Source: JAMOAD01 sp023621955 | Lineage (GTDB): Bacteria > Acidobacteriota > Aminicenantia > JAMOAD01 | Length of the DNA stretch: 64,000 bases | Assembly: GCA_035403085.1 (NCBI GenBank) | Contig: DAONEM010000005.1 | Span: forward strand, 1-64,000 | Reading direction: 5' to 3' | Part shown: in pieces, positions 17,240 to 24,580 of the stretch | How the letters are laid out: every line of letters begins with the position of its first letter | Position numbering within the stretch: position 1 is the stretch's first letter | Program-made: the position numbers and the translations under genes | Notes under the pieces: generated by a model | Told to the model about the DNA's origin: nothing | Seen by the model: the letters and a program-made list of their open reading frames with translations, nothing else | The model's database searches: none

Positions 17240-17695
17240 GTGCCTCTCGAAGAGGAGTTGGATTTGCATGGCATGAGCGTTGAAGAGGCCCTGTCAGCCT
17301 TCCGTTCTGCCTATGCCCGTTCTGTGGCCTGGGGGTGTCGCTCCTTGAGGGTGATCCACGGTTACGGAGCTTCCGGAGAGGGTGGGACCATCAAGAAGCG
17401 GATTCGTGGTCTTTTGGAAAAGTACCCAGACCTTGTTCGCTACACCCCAGGGGAGAGTTACGGGAACCCCGGAGAGAGTGTGATCTATCCCTTACGGGCC
17501 TTGCCCGATGTGGAAGGGGATCTGCGGGGCGAGATCCTCCGCTACTGCCTCTCCCCCAAGAGCCAAGGGAAAATCGTGGGTCGCTTTCGCCGCTACAAAG
17601 ACCCGGAGATCCGCAGACTTCTACAGGAACTTCAAGGGGAAGGGCTCTTGAAAATCGTTTTTAAGAGCGGCATCCGCCATTACCAGAGCCGTTGA
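17240..17695 (+). CDS. Smr-domain protein
   Basis: 151 residues. An Smr domain (about 5-85) shows its two signatures, LDLHGMSVEEA and the VIHGYGASGEGGTIKKRI loop. Smr domains are nicking nucleases or RNA endonucleases, found alone or at the C-terminus of MutS2; here it stands alone with an extra C-terminal helical segment of about 60 residues (LRGEILRYCLSPKSQGKI and onward) that may bind nucleic acid. GTG start at 17240; the next in-frame stop upstream is at 17210, leaving little choice. A TTGACA at 17181 may be its -35 box but the -10 is weak. Its stop abuts the stop of the converging isomerase-like gene. Confidence 0.75.
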   Translation: MPLEEELDLHGMSVEEALSAFRSAYARSVAWGCRSLRVIHGYGASGEGGTIKKRIRGLLEKYPDLVRYTPGESYGNPGESVIYPLRALPDVEGDLRGEILRYCLSPKSQGKIVGRFRRYKDPEIRRLLQELQGEGLLKIVFKSGIRHYQSR

Positions 17696-18925
17696 CTACC
17701 CCCGGCGACGAAGGTTGAAGAGTCGGCAGAACCCTTCGACTCTCTTCTCCTGGTCTCCGGGAACAACAACGATGTGGTTGCCCAGAGGATTTTCGAAGAA
17801 GTAGTCCAGAGAGCGGTTCAGCCGAAGGTTTATCCGAGTTCGGCAGAGGTTGGGGTCCGGCTGTGAATCTAAAAGCTCTCCGGAGGCAAGAAAGAATTCG
17901 TCCATTCTCGGGCCTCCCACTCTGAGGAGAGTCACTGGACCTGGGAGAAAGCTCCCTCCCAAGGCGGCTCCGATCTTTGTTTCGAAGTGGCTCTGCAACC
18001 TGTAGCCCTCGACGATCTTCGTGGGAACCGTACAGTGGGCAAGGACGATCCGGTTGCCCTCCCTCTCGAGAAGTGAGGGGTTGGCCATGAAGGAGGGGAC
18101 TCCCGAGAGGCATTCGAGCAAAACCATGGAGAAGAGGGAGGAGAGATCTCCTTCACAGCCACAGGTCAGCCCTCGGTCGTTAAGAAGAGAGAAGGCGGTG
18201 CAACCGGTGGTTGCCAGACTCTCTATGAGGCCGAAGCAGCGGACCGTGAGGGCCTTGAGAGCGTAGCGTTTGAAGAGCTCTTCCAGGGCCGGAAGAAGCC
18301 TACAGGCCTTTTCGAGTTCATTCCTTCCGATCTCACTGGACCGGGAGCCCTTCCAGAGGGAGTCGGCCTCTTCTTTGCCCGCCGAAGGGGGAAGGGCCTG
18401 GTAGAGTTCCTCCAACTCCTCCATAGGGATCTCCACAACCTCGGATCCCCATTTTCTGCGAAGAAGCCCGTAATCGCACTCGCCGGCGATAAGCCACTCC
18501 GAGGGTCCTCCGACGGTTCCGAAGGGGCCTTTGAGGCGTACTCGGGCGAGGTGGTAGAGATAATGTTCCCGAAGGCGCCATTGTAGAGACTCCGAAGATC
18601 CGTGGAGAAGCTCGGCGTGTCCTCCCTGTCCCTTGACCCAGGAGAGAATCTCGAGGGCCGCCGCGAGGGAGTTGTCACGGCCGTCCGCCAGGAGAAGAAC
18701 GGGGCGTGTGAGGGCCTCTTCGGCATGAACACGAAAAACTCCCTCGGAGCCACCCGAAAGGATCAAGTCTACGAGGAAAGCCTCCTCGGGAACCTCGTCG
18801 GTGGGGGAGAGCCTCTCCACTTGGAAAGAGTCTGACAGAAAGCCTTCTGCTTGGGAGAGCTTCGCTTCCAGGTGGTGGGCGTCGTGGAGAGGAGAGGAGA
18901 AAGGCCGGAGATAGAGCTTCTTCAA
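17696..18925 (-). CDS. L-fucose/L-arabinose isomerase-like protein
   Basis: 409 residues. The C-terminal half matches the fucose isomerase-like family: a GCTAFSLLNDRGLTCGCEGDL segment, AHCTVPTK, FETKIGAALGGSFLPGPVTLLRVGG, then RTRINLRL and an IVVVPGD ending. Such enzymes are cytosolic metal-dependent aldose-ketose isomerases, but many members have no known sugar. No sugar kinase, aldolase or transporter is nearby, so the substrate is not assigned. TTG start with AAAGGAGG seven bases upstream. Co-directional with the amidohydrolase gene, 39 bases apart. Confidence 0.75.
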   Translation of the reverse strand: MKKLYLRPFSSPLHDAHHLEAKLSQAEGFLSDSFQVERLSPTDEVPEEAFLVDLILSGGSEGVFRVHAEEALTRPVLLLADGRDNSLAAALEILSWVKGQGGHAELLHGSSESLQWRLREHYLYHLARVRLKGPFGTVGGPSEWLIAGECDYGLLRRKWGSEVVEIPMEELEELYQALPPSAGKEEADSLWKGSRSSEIGRNELEKACRLLPALEELFKRYALKALTVRCFGLIESLATTGCTAFSLLNDRGLTCGCEGDLSSLFSMVLLECLSGVPSFMANPSLLEREGNRIVLAHCTVPTKIVEGYRLQSHFETKIGAALGGSFLPGPVTLLRVGGPRMDEFFLASGELLDSQPDPNLCRTRINLRLNRSLDYFFENPLGNHIVVVPGDQEKRVEGFCRLFNLRRRG

Positions 18926-18964
18926 GGGGAACCTCCTTTCAGGGTGAGGACTAGGATCTGGATT

Positions 18965-20671
18965 TCACTTTGCCGAAGGGGCGGGGTGCCTCTCCTTGGC
19001 GGGGGGAGCCTGTATCAACCGGTCGTAAACGATTCGACCCTGGATGATTGTAAAGTCCACTCTAGCCTTAAGAATCTCCGAAGGGGGAAGGAGAAAGAGG
19101 TTTCTGTCCAGGACCACGATGTCGGCGTCGTATCCAGGGGCGAGGGTTCCCCGGCGATCCTCTTGGAAATCCGCATAGGCGGAGCCTTGGGTGTAGGCTT
19201 CGACGGCCTGTTGAAGGTTTAACCTTTCCGAAGGGCTCCAAGAGTTTCCACCCCTTCTCGGACAGCGGGCGACGGCGGCATAGAGGCCCTCGCGTGGGTC
19301 GAGAGGGGCGAAGGGCCAATCGGTTCCGAAGGCCAGGACGACGCCGGAGCGTCTCAGAGAGTTGTAACGGTAGCCATGGGAAATCCTTGCCCCTAAGCGC
19401 TTTTCCGCCCAGGGCATGTCCTCCAGGAGGTGAACCGGCTGAACCGAGGCCACCACTCCCAGCTTCTGGAAGCGGTGGAGCTCCTCGTTTCTCAGAATCT
19501 GAGCATGCTCGATCCGGTGCCTGGAGTCGGGTCTGGGAAAAAGGGTCTGGGCCCTTTCAATTGCGTCGAGGATCATCCTGTTCGCCCTGTCGCCGATAGC
19601 GTGGGCGGCAATCTGAAATCCGCCTCTGTGAATGGCCTCCACTAAGGGGTTGAGGGTGTTCTCCTCATGGATGGCCAACCCGGAAGTGGAAGGCGCATCC
19701 TTGTAGGGAGAGAAGAGCAGCGCCGTTCGGGCTCCCAAGGAACCGTCGACGAAGATCTTGATCGTGTGGGGTTTGAAATCTTCCTTCATGGGAGAGAAGA
19801 GAAGCTGCCTGTAGTGTTCCAGGGATGTGGCTCGGAGCCAGGGGTTGAAGCGGAGGGGAAAATCCCCGGTTCTGTTCATCTCCTCCAGGAGGGGGAGATC
19901 CTCTGTGGCTGTGATATCCTGAACCGAGGTGATACCCAAGGAGACTGCGTAGAGGGCGGCCGCCTTGAAGGCCTCCCTTCGCTCCTGGAGCGTTGGAGGG
20001 GGGATGATCCGTGAGACCAGGGTGATCGCCTGATCCTTCAGAATCCCGGTGGGTTCTCCCGTCAAGGGATCCTTAACGATTTCGCCACCCTGGGGGTTGG
20101 GGGTGGAAGCGGTGATCCCCGCCAACTGGAGGGCCAGCGAGTTGGCCAGGGCCATGTGGCCGTCCACCCGGTCCAGCAGGACAGGGTTCTTCTCCGTGAA
20201 GCCGTCGATGGCGCTTCGGTTCGGATAACTCTTGGAGGGCCACTTTTCGTGGTCCCACTGCCCCTGAAGAACCCATTTCCCCTGGGGAAGAGTCTTGACG
20301 AAGGCTTCCAAGATCCGGGCGAACTCCTTCTCGCTCCTCGCCCCCCGGAGGTTAACGGAAGTGAGGGAGAACCCCCCATCCCTGAGATGGAGGTGGGAGT
20401 CGTTAAAGCCTGGAAGAAGAAGACGCCCTTTCAGGTTGACGACACGGTTCGCCCTCTTGAGAAAAGGGGCCACCCCTCTGGTGCTTCCCGCGTAGAGGAC
20501 TCTCCCCCCCCCGATGGCTATGGCCTTCGCCCAAGGTTGAGAACGGTTTCCGGTAAAGATGGTCCCGTTGTAGAAAATCAGATCCACCACGGGTTCCTCT
20601 TGGGGAGCTCCGGCACCGAGGAAGAAAAAGAGCGGAATCGCGACCAAGGCTAAAATTTTAGCGAAGTTCAT
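18965..20671 (-). CDS. YtcJ-type amidohydrolase (amidohydrolase_3), probably exported
   Basis: 568 residues. A signal peptide is likely (1-22, ending GAGAPQ). The metal-dependent hydrolase fold shows NDSHLHLRDGG (two metal His), KIFVDGSLGARTALL, AAHAIGDRANRMI, RIEHAQIL and the late GTDWPFAPLDPREGLYAAVAR (metal Asp). The YtcJ/NfdA branch hydrolyses N-substituted formamides or similar amides; the substrate here is unknown. Located eight bases after the small conserved gene at 20680, so the small gene, the amidohydrolase and the isomerase-like gene may be one transcript. Confidence 0.85.
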   Translation of the reverse strand: MNFAKILALVAIPLFFFLGAGAPQEEPVVDLIFYNGTIFTGNRSQPWAKAIAIGGGRVLYAGSTRGVAPFLKRANRVVNLKGRLLLPGFNDSHLHLRDGGFSLTSVNLRGARSEKEFARILEAFVKTLPQGKWVLQGQWDHEKWPSKSYPNRSAIDGFTEKNPVLLDRVDGHMALANSLALQLAGITASTPNPQGGEIVKDPLTGEPTGILKDQAITLVSRIIPPPTLQERREAFKAAALYAVSLGITSVQDITATEDLPLLEEMNRTGDFPLRFNPWLRATSLEHYRQLLFSPMKEDFKPHTIKIFVDGSLGARTALLFSPYKDAPSTSGLAIHEENTLNPLVEAIHRGGFQIAAHAIGDRANRMILDAIERAQTLFPRPDSRHRIEHAQILRNEELHRFQKLGVVASVQPVHLLEDMPWAEKRLGARISHGYRYNSLRRSGVVLAFGTDWPFAPLDPREGLYAAVARCPRRGGNSWSPSERLNLQQAVEAYTQGSAYADFQEDRRGTLAPGYDADIVVLDRNLFLLPPSEILKARVDFTIIQGRIVYDRLIQAPPAKERHPAPSAK

Positions 20672-20679
20672 GGAAGAGT

Positions 20680-21003
20680 TCAGTTTGTGGGATTAGGTTG
20701 GGGGCGGAATCCGGCCTCTTTTGCCTTTTCGATGAGCCACATGCCGACGGAATGGGCGATGTCGGGTCGGAGAACGAGACCAACCTGGGATTCTCTCGTA
20801 TACTCAGACAGAGGCGGGACCTCTTCCTGAACAGGCTGTCCCTCTTCGAGGACGAGATGGATCGGCTCAGGGAAAGAGCTCCGCTCGACAAAACACTCCA
20901 CGATGATCTCTCCGGAAGGGGAGACCCCGCCCCAAGTTCCGGTAACCGGGACGAGCCGATAACCTTCGGCCTTAGTGAAAACAATCTTCAGCTCTCTTTT
21001 CAT
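20680..21003 (-). CDS. Small conserved-looking protein, possibly DUF3467-like
   Basis: 107 residues. The start at ATG 21003 is fixed by GGAGG seven bases upstream; seven extra residues upstream are in frame but lack a ribosome binding site. The sequence reads as a small beta-rich protein: GTWGGVSPSGEIIVECFVE in the middle and SQVGLVLRPDIAHSVGMWLIEKAKEAG at the end, a pattern reminiscent of DUF3467, which I cannot confirm. No signal or membrane segment. First gene before the amidohydrolase. Confidence 0.6.
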   Translation of the reverse strand: MKRELKIVFTKAEGYRLVPVTGTWGGVSPSGEIIVECFVERSSFPEPIHLVLEEGQPVQEEVPPLSEYTRESQVGLVLRPDIAHSVGMWLIEKAKEAGFRPQPNPTN

Positions 21004-21023
21004 GATCTTCCTCCACCGTACCA

Positions 21024-21052
21024 TTGTTACTCGAACCCGCTTCCTTTGTCAA
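21024..21052 (-). promoter_or_regulatory. Promoter of the small-protein/amidohydrolase operon
   Basis: Minus strand: consensus TTGACA (21052-21047), 17-base spacer, weak -10 TAACAA (21029-21024). Confidence 0.45.
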
Positions 21053-21102
21053 CGGGAAGGGGTTCTCCCACTCTGGGAGGCGACGAAAAAGGCCCCTCTC
21101 CG

Positions 21103-21132
21103 TTGACCCCCTCCTCTTCCTCCTGGTATCCT
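21103..21132 (+). promoter_or_regulatory. Promoter of tag
   Basis: TTGACC (21103-21108), 18-base spacer, TATCCT (21127-21132); transcription would start near 21139, almost at the ribosome binding site. Divergent from the promoter at 21024-21052. Confidence 0.45.
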
Positions 21133-21148
21133 CTCCAAGGAGGTGTCT

Positions 21149-21745
21149 ATGGGAGAGGATACTGTTCGTTGCCCCTGGCCCGGGGTAGACCCCTTGTACA
21201 GGAAATACCACGATGAAGAGTGGGGGGTTCCCCTCCACGATGACCTCAAGCTCTTCGAATTCCTGGTCCTCGAAGGGATGCAGGCGGGGCTCAGCTGGAG
21301 TACGGTTCTTCGGAAGCGGGAAAACTTCCGCCGGCTCTTCGCCGGTTTTGACCCCGAGAGGGTCGCCCTCTTCGATTCTCGAAGAATCGAGCTTCTTCTC
21401 CAAGACCCTTCGATCATCAGAAACCGGCGCAAGGTCGAGGGCGCAGTAACGAACGCCAGGGCCTTCTTGAAGGTGAGCGAGGAGTTCGGCTCCTTCGACG
21501 AATACATCTGGCGTTTCGTCGACGGTCGGCCGCTGATCAACCGGTGGGAGAGCCTCTCTCAGCTTCCGACGACCTCCCCGGAGTCGATCCTTCTCAGCAA
21601 AGATCTTGTGGCCAGAGGCTTCAAGTTCGTCGGCCCCACGATCTGTTACGCCCATATGCAGGCGACGGGGATGGTCAACGACCACCTGGTCTCCTGTTAC
21701 CGCTACAGGGAACTCCTCTGCGGCGAATGCCGTTCTGTGTTATAA
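21149..21745 (+). CDS. tag: DNA-3-methyladenine glycosylase I
   Basis: 198 residues. Base-excision repair enzyme removing 3-methyladenine from DNA. The fold is easy to see: CPWPG at the start (zinc Cys), YHDEEWGVPLHDD, FEFLVLEGMQAGLSW, LLQDPSIIRNRRKVEGAVTNARAFL, GFKFVGPTICYAHMQATGMVNDH and a closing H-x3-C zinc pair (NDHLVSC). ATG 21149 is preferred over GTG 21143 because AAGGAGG sits at the right distance. The stop codon lies inside the -10 box of the next gene. Confidence 0.95.
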   Translation: MGEDTVRCPWPGVDPLYRKYHDEEWGVPLHDDLKLFEFLVLEGMQAGLSWSTVLRKRENFRRLFAGFDPERVALFDSRRIELLLQDPSIIRNRRKVEGAVTNARAFLKVSEEFGSFDEYIWRFVDGRPLINRWESLSQLPTTSPESILLSKDLVARGFKFVGPTICYAHMQATGMVNDHLVSCYRYRELLCGECRSVL

Positions 21746-21746
21746 T
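21738..21746 (+). promoter_or_regulatory. Extended -10 promoter for a leaderless acetyltransferase mRNA
   Basis: TGTTATAAT, a perfect extended -10 box, overlaps the tag stop codon. The A of the ATG at 21753 is seven bases after the box, where transcription would start, and there is no Shine-Dalgarno sequence. The simplest reading is a leaderless transcript. Confidence 0.55.
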
Positions 21747-21752
21747 TCCAAT

Positions 21753-22187
21753 ATGGTTGAGCAGATTCTTTACCGATCACTCGCTCCCGATGTGGACCTC
21801 TCTCTCCCCCTAGCCCTCTACGAAGAAGCAGGTTGGATCACCACTGCCGAGAAGGAGAGGGAGACCGTTTCGGCCATCCTGAAGGGGAGCCTCCTCTTTC
21901 TCGGTGCCTGGAAGGGGGAAAAGTTGATCGGTATGGGGCGGGCGATCTCCGACGGGGGAAGCGACGCCTACATTCAGGATGTCTTTGTCTCCGCCCCCTA
22001 CAGGAACCGGGGAATCGGTGCAGGGATCGTCAGCACCTTGGTTCAGAAGTTACGGGAGAGGGGAATCGGTTGGATCGGACTCATCGGCGTTCCCGGGACG
22101 GAACGCTTCTACCGGGAGCTCGGTTTCCGCCCTTTAGAAGGGCATATCCCGATGAGATGGGAGGGTGGTGTTGACGGAAAGCCTTGA
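21753..22187 (+). CDS. GNAT-family N-acetyltransferase, probably leaderless
   Basis: 144 residues. Motif A is clear: YIQDVFVSAPYRNRGIGAGIV (R-x-x-G-x-G/A acetyl-CoA loop) near residue 75, then IGWIGLIGVPGTERFYRELGF, the GNAT motif B. Start at ATG 21753, immediately downstream of an extended -10 box and without a ribosome binding site. It overlaps the beginning of the DUF2156 gene by about 20 bases, so both are expected on one mRNA. Acceptor unknown. Confidence 0.85.
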   Translation: MVEQILYRSLAPDVDLSLPLALYEEAGWITTAEKERETVSAILKGSLLFLGAWKGEKLIGMGRAISDGGSDAYIQDVFVSAPYRNRGIGAGIVSTLVQKLRERGIGWIGLIGVPGTERFYRELGFRPLEGHIPMRWEGGVDGKP

Positions 22188-23073
22188 GATAGGTTCGCTG
22201 AACCCTCTCCGCCTCCCGGACCGTTCTCTCCTGGAGGGGTACTTCTTCCGGTACCGGAAGGCCCACTGTGAGTATAACTTCTCCACCCTCTACACATGGG
22301 ATGGAACCAACCGGTACCTCTGGAAGGTCTACAAGGGGAGGCTTCTTATCTACACCGTGAATTACGACACCCTCATCATGCCGGTGGGGGAGGACTTTTC
22401 GCCGAAAGAGCTCCGGGAGATCTCCGACGCTTTCCGCCTTCAGGGAAGCCGTGGGGGGTTCCTGCTGGCCGACAAGGAGTACGTTCAACAGCGTCAAGGT
22501 GAGCTTGAAGCCCTCTTCTCGCTTGAGGAGGATCGAGACAACGGCGACTACGTCTATCTGACTGAGGAGTTGGCGGAGCTCAAGGGAAGAAAGTTCCACG
22601 GGAAGAAGAACCTTCTCAACCAGTTCCTCAAGGAGTACCCGGACTACTCTTTTCGCCCGGCCACATCCGAAGACGGAGACCTTTGCGTGGCCCTCGCGGA
22701 AAAGTGGTGCCGGGTCAAGGTCTGTGATCGTCCGGACTTCGCCATGGAACTCTCGGCGGTGAAGCGTTCCTTCGATGCCTTCGACGGGATCGGCCTCGGG
22801 GGAGTCCTCCTCTTTGTCTCCGGAGTTCTGGTGGGCTTCTCCCTCTACAGTCGGCAAAGAGAGGACATGGTGACAGTCCACTTCGAGAAGGCGGACCCGG
22901 AAGTCAAAGGCAGCGCGCAGGGGATCAACTGGCTTACGGCGAAGCAGCTGAAGGGGCAATGCCTCTACCTGAACAGGGAGCAGGATATGGGGCTGGAGGG
23001 CCTCAGACAGGCAAAACTCTCCTATCACCCGCGCTTTCTCGTAGAGACCTACCGTCTCTCTCCCCGAGGTTGA
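22165..23073 (+). CDS. DUF2156 (phosphatidylglycerol lysyltransferase C-terminal-like) protein
   Basis: 302 residues. Two GNAT-like halves as in DUF2156: YFFRYRKAHCEYNFSTLYTW near residue 27, GRKFHGKKNLLNQFLKEYP near 142 (a family hallmark), then GVLLFVSGVLVGFSLYSRQ, AQGINWLTAKQL and YLNREQDMGLEGLRQAKLSYHP. No membrane part, so unlike full MprF it is cytosolic; related proteins transfer amino acids from aminoacyl-tRNA. The start is uncertain among GTG 22165, GTG 22168 and TTG 22171; spacing from GGGAGGG slightly favours the last two. Confidence 0.85.
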   Translation: MVLTESLEIGSLNPLRLPDRSLLEGYFFRYRKAHCEYNFSTLYTWDGTNRYLWKVYKGRLLIYTVNYDTLIMPVGEDFSPKELREISDAFRLQGSRGGFLLADKEYVQQRQGELEALFSLEEDRDNGDYVYLTEELAELKGRKFHGKKNLLNQFLKEYPDYSFRPATSEDGDLCVALAEKWCRVKVCDRPDFAMELSAVKRSFDAFDGIGLGGVLLFVSGVLVGFSLYSRQREDMVTVHFEKADPEVKGSAQGINWLTAKQLKGQCLYLNREQDMGLEGLRQAKLSYHPRFLVETYRLSPRG

Positions 23074-23131
23074 AGGAACTTTTTCTCTCCTCTCTCCGTC
23101 TTTTAGTGTAGTTATGAACAAGGAGGAGACC

Positions 23132-23563
23132 ATGAAAAGATTGTACCGGAGTCGGAAGAATAAAGTCATTGCCGGCGTTTGCGGAGGCGTGGCAGAATAT
23201 TTCTCCGTAGACCCGACCCTCATTCGTTTGGCGGCGGTTCTCATCTTCTTCATGGGAGGAGCCTCTCTGATCGCCTACATCATCGGGTGGGCCTTGATGC
23301 CCGTCTCCTATGACGGGGAAGAGGGCGTCGTGAACGGGGAGGTTGTCAACGTCGAGAGGAGCGGAACCTCTAACAACGGGAAGAACGGGACTCTGATCTT
23401 CGGCATCATCCTGGTCTCCCTGGGGTGCCTCTTCCTCCTGGACGAAATCTCTTTCTTTAACCCCTTCTACCGGTGGTTTTGGCACCACGGGTGGGAGATT
23501 GCCGTCTCCTTGACCTTCGTGGGCGTCGGGGCGGGCCTGCTTCTCAAGTCGTCCCGGAAGTAG
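23132..23563 (+). CDS. PspC-domain membrane protein
   Basis: 143 residues. PspC domain (3-60) with LYRSRKNKVIAGVCGGVAEYF and a membrane helix through LIAYIIGWALMPV; the C-terminal half has further hydrophobic segments (TLIFGIILVSLGCLFLL and a last helix) like LiaF/DUF5668-type proteins. PspC proteins sense envelope stress with PspA, which is absent here. The ATG at 23132 has AAGGAGG right upstream; the earlier in-frame ATG at 23114 contains that ribosome binding site, so the later start is used. Overlaps the converging DUF2007 gene by 20 bases. Confidence 0.85.
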   Translation: MKRLYRSRKNKVIAGVCGGVAEYFSVDPTLIRLAAVLIFFMGGASLIAYIIGWALMPVSYDGEEGVVNGEVVNVERSGTSNNGKNGTLIFGIILVSLGCLFLLDEISFFNPFYRWFWHHGWEIAVSLTFVGVGAGLLLKSSRK

Positions 23564-23828
23564 GCTCCTGCTCACGGTTGTCGCTCATCTCCCGGAGGAG
23601 GGAAGCCACCTCCTCCTTTCTCTCCTCCGGGACGAAGAGATCGAAGGTTCCCAGCCCATCCAGAGAGACACCGCAGAGAGAGCCGATCGCCTCCTGTTCG
23701 GCGAAGAAGGGGATCCCTTCCGACTGAAGAAGGTTTTTCACGATCTCCCCTTCCGGTCCCTGAGGAAAGGAGGCTAACCATACGAAACCGGGAATCCTTG
23801 AACGGGTCCTGTCTCTCTTGAAGAACAC
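23544..23828 (-). CDS. DUF2007 domain protein
   Basis: 94 residues. The ferredoxin-like DUF2007 pattern is seen: VWLASFPQGPEGEIVKNLLQ, a GIPFFAEQEAIGS segment, FDLFVPEERKEEVASLL. Members are called putative signal-transducing proteins, but no mechanism is established. GTG start two bases after the stop of the amidotransferase gene, with GGAGGGG upstream; 3' end overlaps PspC. Confidence 0.75.
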   Translation of the reverse strand: MFFKRDRTRSRIPGFVWLASFPQGPEGEIVKNLLQSEGIPFFAEQEAIGSLCGVSLDGLGTFDLFVPEERKEEVASLLREMSDNREQEPTSGTT

Positions 23829-23830
23829 TC

Positions 23831-24436
23831 TTATTCCCCTCCCCAGGAGAGGAAGTTGACGAGAACCTTCACCCCCTGCTCCTTCGAGGCTTCGGGGTGA
23901 AACTGGACTCCGAAGAAGGGGAGACCCTTCACCTGAAAGGACTCCAGGAGGCCTTCGGAACTGACAGCCAAGGGGACGAGCCTATCCGCCGCCGGAGTCG
24001 GGTCGACCCTCTCCGAGTGGTGTTCGAAGAAGGATGTTCCCTGAGAGATCCCTCTGAAGAGAGAGTTCCCGTCGAGGATGTCGATCCTCTCGTCCCCTCG
24101 GTGTAACCTCTCTTCCCGGTAGACGCGCGCCCCGAAAAAGTTGGCCAGGAGCTGATGGCCGTAACAAACCCCCAGGAGAGGAACCTTGACCTTGCCGAGA
24201 AATGCGATCAGCTCCGGAGCGTACTCCCTCTGGCCGACCATCTTCTCCGAGCCGGTGAGGATCACCGAACCGTAGCCCTCCGGGAAGGGTCCCGAGTCTT
24301 TACACTCCAGCAGTGTAGGGGTGACTCCCAGAGAGGCGGCGGCGGTTTCGAGCCAGGAGCGGTAAGGGGGGAGCGGCTCCTTCAGGATTGTCCCATCGTA
24401 ACAATCCACTAGGAGCAGGGGAAAGAGGTTTTTCAT
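23831..24436 (-). CDS. Class I glutamine amidotransferase-like protein
   Basis: 201 residues. Triad visible: nucleophile Cys91 in LLGVCYGHQLLANFFG, and the His-Glu pair in FGVQFHPEASKE near residue 183. An SVILTGSEKMVGQREY segment forms the oxyanion region. This resembles GMP-synthase-type GATase1 domains that stand alone; acceptor unknown, glutaminase or gamma-Glu hydrolase activity possible. Start at ATG 24436 with GGAGG; the longer upstream frame overlaps the promoter region and the start of the divergent peptidase gene. Confidence 0.82.
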   Translation of the reverse strand: MKNLFPLLLVDCYDGTILKEPLPPYRSWLETAAASLGVTPTLLECKDSGPFPEGYGSVILTGSEKMVGQREYAPELIAFLGKVKVPLLGVCYGHQLLANFFGARVYREERLHRGDERIDILDGNSLFRGISQGTSFFEHHSERVDPTPAADRLVPLAVSSEGLLESFQVKGLPFFGVQFHPEASKEQGVKVLVNFLSWGGE

Positions 24437-24461
24437 GGAGGCCTCCATTAAAAAGTAAAAG

Positions 24462-24491
24462 AGTATACCACTCTCTCCGGGAGGGGAACAA
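24462..24491 (-). promoter_or_regulatory. Promoter of the amidotransferase-DUF2007 operon
   Basis: Minus strand: TTGTTC (24491-24486), 18-base spacer, TATACT (24467-24462). Back to back with the peptidase promoter, whose -35 begins four bases away. Confidence 0.6.
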
Positions 24492-24494
24492 CTC

Positions 24495-24523
24495 TTGCCT
24501 CTCTTCACTTTCAGGGCTATAGT
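24495..24523 (+). promoter_or_regulatory. Promoter of the Xaa-Pro aminopeptidase gene
   Basis: TTGCCT (24495-24500), 17-base spacer, TATAGT (24518-24523). The leader is about 50 bases, ending in GGAGGTG before the TTG start. Confidence 0.6.
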
Positions 24524-24580
24524 TGATAATCCGCCGAAAGCGGTGAAGCTCCTCGGCGGAATTCTTCCGGAGGTGAACCC

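Noticed and set aside
22081..23253. A 390-codon minus-strand frame across the DUF2156 and PspC genes
   Set aside because: It overlaps three plus-strand genes with clear motifs and has no recognisable domain.
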